Shown here in pieces: positions 6,593-10,386 of a DNA stretch of 10,386 nt. Below the pieces are notes generated by a model, which had not been told where the DNA came from, did not search any database, and was given only the letters and a program-made list of their open reading frames with translations. The position numbers and the translations under genes were made by a program. Every line of letters begins with the position of its first letter. The stretch's first letter is position 1. Source of the stretch: Cloacimonetes bacterium UBA4175 (GTDB lineage Bacteria; Cloacimonadota; Cloacimonadia; Cloacimonadales; Cloacimonadaceae); assembly GCA_002379855.1 (NCBI GenBank), contig DFUX01000097.1, forward strand, positions 1-10,386, written 5' to 3'.

Positions 6593-6606
6593 TGGACAAA
6601 ACAAGT

Positions 6607-6708
6607 CAGTACATAGGTGTGACTAAGGACTGTGAGGGAGTCTGCTAAAGGGTTTCAGCCCTGTTGAACTCTCTGGCAAAAATGCCCCGGCGAGGCTGTA
6701 AATCGCCG
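6607..6708 (+). ncRNA. Structured leader or small RNA candidate before the lipoprotein gene
   Basis: Three hairpins stand almost end to end. The first has outer stem AGGGAGT (6635-6641) with ACTCTCT (6668-6674), one G-U pair, enclosing AGGG (6649-6652) with CCCT (6659-6662). The second is GGCA-AAAA-TGCC (6675-6686). The third is CGGCGA (6688-6693) with TCGCCG (6703-6708). An unstructured A-rich stretch then leads to the Shine-Dalgarno at 6748. No described riboswitch or RNA family is recognised. It may be a 5' regulatory leader, an RNA-stabilising element or an independent small RNA. Confidence 0.38.
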
Positions 6709-6759
6709 AAAAAAGGAAAAAACCAAACAAAATAAGATTTCTATAATGGAGGAATCAAA

Positions 6760-6954
6760 ATGAAGAAAGCTACATTAATCGCGTTACTCGCTATTATGCT
6801 GATTGGCATGCTTGCCCTCGCCGCTTGCGGCACCAAGGAAGAAGTTGTCGAAGAGACCACTCCGGTAGAAGAAGTCGTGGACACCCTCGCTACTCCCGAT
6901 AACGTCGACCAAGCCGAGCCGGTTGCCGAGCCAGTCCAAGACGCTACGAAATAA
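6760..6954 (+). CDS. Small acidic lipoprotein, function unknown
   Basis: 64 residues with a strong ribosome site (GGAGGA, 6748-6753, 6 bases before the ATG). The N-terminus is a type II signal peptide: MKK, a hydrophobic core, and the lipobox LAAC with the lipidated cysteine at position 23. The mature part is only 42 residues, rich in Glu, Asp, Val, Pro and Thr, with repeated VEE/PVE/PVAEP motifs, and is probably unstructured. It has no cysteine other than the lipidated one and no catalytic motif. The gene has its own promoter candidate and long folded leader upstream and a strong terminator 34 bases downstream, so it is likely a separate, possibly abundant transcript. It may decorate the envelope or act as a spacer-type lipoprotein; nothing identifies a partner. 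Confidence 0.8.
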   Translation: MKKATLIALLAIMLIGMLALAACGTKEEVVEETTPVEEVVDTLATPDNVDQAEPVAEPVQDATK

Positions 6955-6987
6955 GCATCGCTGATCTATAATTATAGCGCAGTCCTT

Positions 6988-7020
6988 AAAAAACGGGTAT
7001 CGTTTGATACCCGTTTTTTT
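6988..7020 (+). terminator. Intrinsic terminator after the lipoprotein gene (may act in both directions)
   Basis: A perfect 14-bp stem, AAAAAACGGGTATC (6988-7001) and GATACCCGTTTTTT (7006-7019), with loop GTTT and a run of seven T (7014-7020). The A-run on the left gives the opposite strand a T-run too, so it could also stop minus-strand transcription. Confidence 0.9.
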
Positions 7021-7117
7021 GTGTCCAAATTCCGGCTTCAGGATAAGCACCACCCTCTTTAGAAAACCTTTTCAGGGATTCGCGCCCGCGTTTCCCTCCT
7101 TCCCTGTTTTGCGCACA

Positions 7118-7146
7118 AAGAAAGGCGGGAGCTTCCCGCCTTTCTT
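7118..7146 (-). terminator. Intrinsic terminator of the nucleotide-sugar dehydrogenase transcript
   Basis: A 13-bp stem, AAGAAAGGCGGGA (7118-7130) and TCCCGCCTTTCTT (7134-7146), with a 3-base loop. On the minus strand it starts about 20 bases after the dehydrogenase stop and ends in a T-rich tract (TTTCTTTGTG). The gene pairs converge here, with the plus-strand terminator about 100 bases away. Confidence 0.85.
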
Positions 7147-7167
7147 CATCTATAGTCTTTCGGATTA

Positions 7168-8700
7168 TCAGACGATATGGCCTTTGCCGACGCCGCGAAC
7201 CTTGCAGCCAAGTTTCTTGTATTCCGCGATAGTCGCGTCGGAAAGGAAGTTCGAGCAGTCCACGATGAGCGGTTTGGTGCCGCACATGGCGACTACTTCC
7301 GCCGGTTTGAGTCCTTTGTATTGATCGTGGCCGACGGCAAAGATCACCACATCCGCCCCGGGCAGCACGGCATTGAGGTCGCTTTCCACTTTTGATTCGT
7401 CAAGCTCCGGCCAGGCTTCCACATAGGGGTCGTGGGTGAGGGCGGTGGCAAACTCTTTGCGCAGGAACTCCACCAGGGTCTTGGAGGGGGAGTGGCGGGT
7501 GTCGCCCACGTTTTCCAGATACGAAACTCCCAGCACTGCCACCTTGAGGTTGCTCAGGCTTTCAAATTCGCGCTTGATGATCTCGATGGTGTGCAGGGGC
7601 ATGGTGTCGTTGATGTTGACGCTGCGGATGGCCATTTCCAGGCTGCCTTCCAGGCCAAAGAGGGTCTGCATCGCCCAGTTGGCGAGCACGGGGTCTTTGG
7701 TGAGGCAATAGCCGCCCACGCCCAGGCTGGGACGCAGCAGGTTGTCGTGGGTGCCTTTGCGTTTACGGATGGCTTCGCGCACTTTGAATATATCCACTCC
7801 GATCTGTTCCGCGAAACGCGCCCATTCCAGGGTCAGGGCGATGTTTACCGCGCGGTAGGTATTTTCCATGGTTTTTGCCAGTTCGGAGGCGTTGGTGCTG
7901 TCCAGTTGGGTGAGGGGGTATTCTTCCACATTCAGGCAGTTGCTGAGGAATTCCCGGCAAAGCTCGATGCTTTTCTCGTTCACGCCGGAGAAAACCCTCC
8001 AGAAGTCGCGGATGGAGGCCACATATTTCGCGCCCGGCATCACGCGCTCGTAGGAGTGAGCCACCAAGGGCGGATTGGCGGCGACATCGATGCCGCGTTT
8101 GGTAAATTCTTCCTCCAGAATCGGTTTCACCACTTTCTCGCAGGTTCCAGGGGGAACGGTGGTCTCCACCAATACGAGGCAGTCGGGGCGGATATGCTGT
8201 CCCAGCGTGCGGATGCCTTCGCGGAAGGCCAGCAGGTCGCAATAGCCTTTCTCGGCTTCGCCAAAGGAAGGTTTGGTGGCATCAAGCTGGATATCCACCA
8301 CCACCACGTCAACCAGGCCATAGACCGATTCTTCGCTGGTGGCGCGGAAGTTCTTTTTCTCCACCACGGTGCGGTGGAAGATCTGGGGAACTTCCGGATC
8401 GGATGAAGCCACGGGCGGAACGCCGGAATTGATCACCGGAACTTTCCAATACGAGCGCTTGGAGGCGCGCTGGTGGCCATGCACAAAGTAATAGGGATTC
8501 CCGTCCTTGTCGGTGGCGTCTGCAACCACGGTAGCCATCACACAACCCACAAATCCCAAGCCCTGAACGGCGACGATCTTGCGCCCCAGCTTGCGCTGCT
8601 CGGCGGTTATCTGCTTGAGGATCTCGCGTTCCTTTTCGTTTTCCTGCTCGGTCGGCAGGGGATATTTTTTACCATCTGGTGCGATAGAGACATTCAGCAT
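7168..8700 (-). CDS. Nucleotide-sugar dehydrogenase (UDP-glucose/UDP-ManNAc dehydrogenase superfamily), divergent
   Basis: 510 residues, longer than the usual 400-450. The family oxidises the C6 alcohol of a nucleotide sugar to the uronate in two NAD(P)-dependent steps, feeding capsule, O-antigen or other polysaccharide synthesis. Visible features are a Rossmann loop GLGFVG (47-52), ETTVPPGT (179-186), the central-helix motif SELAKTMENTYRAVNIAL with the conserved Lys276, the catalytic cysteine Cys332 in GVGGYCLTKDP (327-337), and the C-terminal GVSYLENVGDTRHSPS (391-406). About 40 residues precede the first strand, with a charged helix near 18-38. The region after the second strand reads VHGHQRASKRS instead of the usual acidic GxD. 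The ATG at 8700 has a good site (AAGGAG) about 8 bases upstream. It follows the MATE gene by 74 bp on the same strand; a TTGACA (8764-8759) in the gap could be a separate promoter, but no good -10 follows. The substrate cannot be told from sequence. Confidence 0.9.
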   Translation of the reverse strand: MLNVSIAPDGKKYPLPTEQENEKEREILKQITAEQRKLGRKIVAVQGLGFVGCVMATVVADATDKDGNPYYFVHGHQRASKRSYWKVPVINSGVPPVASSDPEVPQIFHRTVVEKKNFRATSEESVYGLVDVVVVDIQLDATKPSFGEAEKGYCDLLAFREGIRTLGQHIRPDCLVLVETTVPPGTCEKVVKPILEEEFTKRGIDVAANPPLVAHSYERVMPGAKYVASIRDFWRVFSGVNEKSIELCREFLSNCLNVEEYPLTQLDSTNASELAKTMENTYRAVNIALTLEWARFAEQIGVDIFKVREAIRKRKGTHDNLLRPSLGVGGYCLTKDPVLANWAMQTLFGLEGSLEMAIRSVNINDTMPLHTIEIIKREFESLSNLKVAVLGVSYLENVGDTRHSPSKTLVEFLRKEFATALTHDPYVEAWPELDESKVESDLNAVLPGADVVIFAVGHDQYKGLKPAEVVAMCGTKPLIVDCSNFLSDATIAEYKKLGCKVRGVGKGHIV

Positions 8701-8774
8701 ATGGGCGGTTCTCCTTTCCTATAATTGCTTAAAGCTCAAAAATCAGAAGGGCGGCCTGTGTCAAGAACAATCTG

Positions 8775-10166
8775 TCAGGCCATGTCCGCCGGGACGGGCA
8801 TGGGTTCGGGGATGCCGGGCGCCGGCTCTTTGTGTTTGATCCCTCTGAGGATGAAAAAGACCATGCTGGACGAGATCATGGTGGTGAGCGCGTCCGCCGT
8901 GGGCATGGCGAAAATCAGTCCTTCAAAGCCGAAATACTTGTTCAGCAAAAAGAGCAGGGGGATGTAGATGATTCCCTGGCGCGACAGCGAGACGATGAAG
9001 GCGGGCAGGGCTTTGCCCATGGCTTGCAGGCTGTTGGCCATGATCATGCCCACCGCGGCGAAGGGGATGGCAAACACATAGGCTTCCAGGATCATGGTGC
9101 CGATGTCCATGATGCCTTCATCCTTGATAAAGGTGCCGATCAGTTGCCTGGGGAACAAGGCGAAAAGCAGGGTGAAAAACACGCTCAAAGAGAGGGAGAT
9201 GAACACCGCCCGGCGGATCACCAGCTTCATGCGGGCAAAGTTGCGCGCCCCGTAGTTGAAGCCGATCAGCGCCTGCACCCCGATCGAGGTGCCGATGAAC
9301 ACGAAAATGGGGATGGAAAACACCCTGGACGCCACTCCCAGCGAAGCCACCACGCTGTCTCCATACGCCGAGGCGAGATTGTAGGAGATGGTGTTGCCCA
9401 CGTTCATCATGATCTGCCCCAGCGAGGCGGGAAGCCCGATAAAGAGAATCTGCTTGTAGATCTCGCGGCGCAGGTGCAGATACTTCAGCGAAGGCCTGGC
9501 AAGGCTGTTTTTCCCCCGATAATAAAACACGTAGTAAAGCATGGCCAGCCCCTGGCCGATCACGGTGGCAACGGCCGCGCCGGTCACGCCCATGTTGAAT
9601 ACGAAGATAAAGAGCGGATCGAGCAGGATGTTTACCCCGGTGCCGATGATCAGCCCGAACATCGCCTGGCGGGCGGAGCCTTCCGCGCGGACAAGCTGCA
9701 CCATGGCAAACTTGAGCATCACGCAGGGACTGCCCAGCAGGATGATGGTAAGATACCGCGTGGCATAGGGAAAGATCTCGCCGCTGGCTCCGGCCAACCG
9801 CAAAAAGGTGGGTATGAACAGGATGCCGCCGATGGCGACCACGATGGACGCCAGCAGCACGCTGAAGATGGCGGTGGTGGTTGTCTCGCGGGCTTGTTTG
9901 AAGTCCTTGCGTCCCAAGAGGCGCGAAAGATAGCTGGCGCCGCCTGATCCGAAGATGCCGGCGATGGCCATCTGAAAGCCGAACAGCGGCATGGAGATGG
10001 AGACCGCCGCCACTTGCACCGGATCGTTGAGCTTGCCGATGAAAAATGTGTCGGTGAGGTTGTAAAGGATGTTCACCAACATGCTTAGTACGCTGGGCAA
10101 GGCCATGTAAATTATTGCTCGGGAAACGGGCATCTCTTCCAATACGTGGATGTTACGATTCTTCAT
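8775..10166 (-). CDS. MATE-family multidrug/solute exporter (MepA/DinF-like)
   Basis: 463 residues from the ATG at 10166. MATE proteins are inner-membrane antiporters that use Na+ or H+ gradients to export cationic drugs, lipids or other compounds. The chain is hydrophobic throughout, consistent with 12 membrane helices in two MatE halves. The start of the first half, MALPSVLSMLVNILYNLTDTFFIG, is characteristic of the MepA-type group, followed by GIFGSGGASYLSRLLGRKDFKQA. GVTGAAVATVIGQG (near the end of the first half) and GFNYGARNF in the second half are also typical. A TTG at 10172 would add two residues, but the GAGAAG site sits at a better distance from the ATG. The C-terminus ends in a short proline-rich tail. 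It is likely co-transcribed with the dehydrogenase downstream, which leaves open a role in exporting an envelope precursor; drug efflux is the default. Confidence 0.94.
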   Translation of the reverse strand: MKNRNIHVLEEMPVSRAIIYMALPSVLSMLVNILYNLTDTFFIGKLNDPVQVAAVSISMPLFGFQMAIAGIFGSGGASYLSRLLGRKDFKQARETTTTAIFSVLLASIVVAIGGILFIPTFLRLAGASGEIFPYATRYLTIILLGSPCVMLKFAMVQLVRAEGSARQAMFGLIIGTGVNILLDPLFIFVFNMGVTGAAVATVIGQGLAMLYYVFYYRGKNSLARPSLKYLHLRREIYKQILFIGLPASLGQIMMNVGNTISYNLASAYGDSVVASLGVASRVFSIPIFVFIGTSIGVQALIGFNYGARNFARMKLVIRRAVFISLSLSVFFTLLFALFPRQLIGTFIKDEGIMDIGTMILEAYVFAIPFAAVGMIMANSLQAMGKALPAFIVSLSRQGIIYIPLLFLLNKYFGFEGLIFAMPTADALTTMISSSMVFFILRGIKHKEPAPGIPEPMPVPADMA

Positions 10167-10343
10167 TATCAATTACTTCTCTGAGAAAACACGGTTTATT
10201 AAATGCTTTATTTTGTCAATGCCGGAGCTTTGCCACTCCGCGAAGTTGCCTCCTGCCGGTTTCAGGCCGCGTTCTCCGAGCAATACTCCATCCCACAGGG
10301 ACTTGCGTCCTCTGGCCCTCATTTGCAACCGGACGTCAAACTG

Positions 10344-10386
10344 GGGTCTTCCTTAGGTCAACCTTATAATTTATAAGGATGACCTA
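10344..10386. repeat. Palindromic repeat, second family, copy 2 (reaches window edge)
   Basis: Bases 10354-10369 and 10371-10386 form a 16-bp inverted repeat around one central T with a single mismatch; the arms end TAGGTCA and TGACCTA. Before it stands GGGTCTTCC (10344-10352), which also precedes the palindrome at 2614-2640, and both copies end GGATGACCTA. It could act as a bidirectional structural element upstream of the MATE gene. The element may continue past the window. The rest of the 10167-10343 stretch contains only short imperfect hairpins. Confidence 0.6.

Noticed and set aside
6607..6708. A known riboswitch (glycine, cobalamin, cyclic-di-GMP and tetrahydrofolate types were considered)
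   Set aside because: None of the conserved cores of those classes is present in the right order.
6742..6747. A perfect TATAAT as the lipoprotein promoter
   Set aside because: It touches the Shine-Dalgarno at 6748, so transcription would start at or inside the start codon, and no -35 box lies at the right distance.
7432..8406. A 324-codon plus-strand open frame opposite the dehydrogenase
   Set aside because: Same reason: a shadow of a well-supported gene in high-GC DNA.
8832..9947. A 371-codon plus-strand open frame opposite the MATE gene
   Set aside because: His/Gly/Asp-rich composition without any motif, fully overlapped by a clear membrane transporter gene.
10167..10172. The upstream TTG as the start of the MATE gene
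   Set aside because: It leaves too little room after the GAGAAG site; the ATG two codons downstream is better placed.

Overview
The window looks like a chromosomal piece of an uncultured Gram-negative (diderm) bacterium. The best guess is a member of Candidatus Cloacimonadota or a relative. That rests on inference from three things: a secreted protein ending in a formylglycine-generating-enzyme-like (FGE/SUMF1) domain behind a beta-rich region, a REP-associated tyrosine transposase (RAYT), and an Omp85 outer-membrane protein. No rRNA or other phylogenetic marker is present beyond lepA, so the assignment is tentative. The right-hand 7.3 kb is GC-rich and compact. The left 2.7 kb is more AT-rich and full of repeats.

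Layout. (1) Bases 1-2515 are an accessory block with two minus-strand genes, a RAYT (62-703) and a secreted FGE-like protein (842-2399 region). Copies of one structured repeat stand at the left edge, between the two genes, and at the 5' end of the second. Each full copy (720-804 and 2425-2508) is a string of four hairpins. The outer two carry nearly the same core, AAATCCGTT, in opposite orientation, so the unit resembles a bacterial interspersed mosaic element (REP plus inverted REP). (2) Bases 2516-3090 carry no convincing gene. They hold a palindromic repeat of a second family, a degenerate 42-bp tandem repeat with TTGGACA heptamers set 21 bp apart, and a promoter and folded leader for lepA. 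(3) Bases 3091-6555 are lepA (elongation factor 4) followed 9 bp later by an Omp85/TamA-like beta-barrel protein with three POTRA domains. (4) Bases 6556-7020 are a promoter candidate, a leader able to form three adjacent hairpins, a 64-residue acidic lipoprotein and a strong terminator. (5) Bases 7118-10166 are a minus-strand pair, a MATE-family exporter followed by a divergent nucleotide-sugar dehydrogenase, ending at its own terminator. (6) The right edge is a 33-bp near-palindrome belonging to the second repeat family.

How the parts fit. The RAYT is probably the enzyme that acts, or once acted, on the REP-like hairpins around it. The FGE-like gene sits tightly between two of these repeats, and the right-hand repeat joins its signal peptide exactly where a start codon would be expected, so its expression may have been altered. 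lepA and the Omp85 gene are probably co-transcribed. The MATE and dehydrogenase genes are co-directional with a 74-bp gap and may be one transcription unit. No complete new defence or metabolic system is visible. The most unusual content is the repeat-bounded gene block, the phased heptamer array, the leader of the small lipoprotein, and the altered cofactor region of the dehydrogenase.
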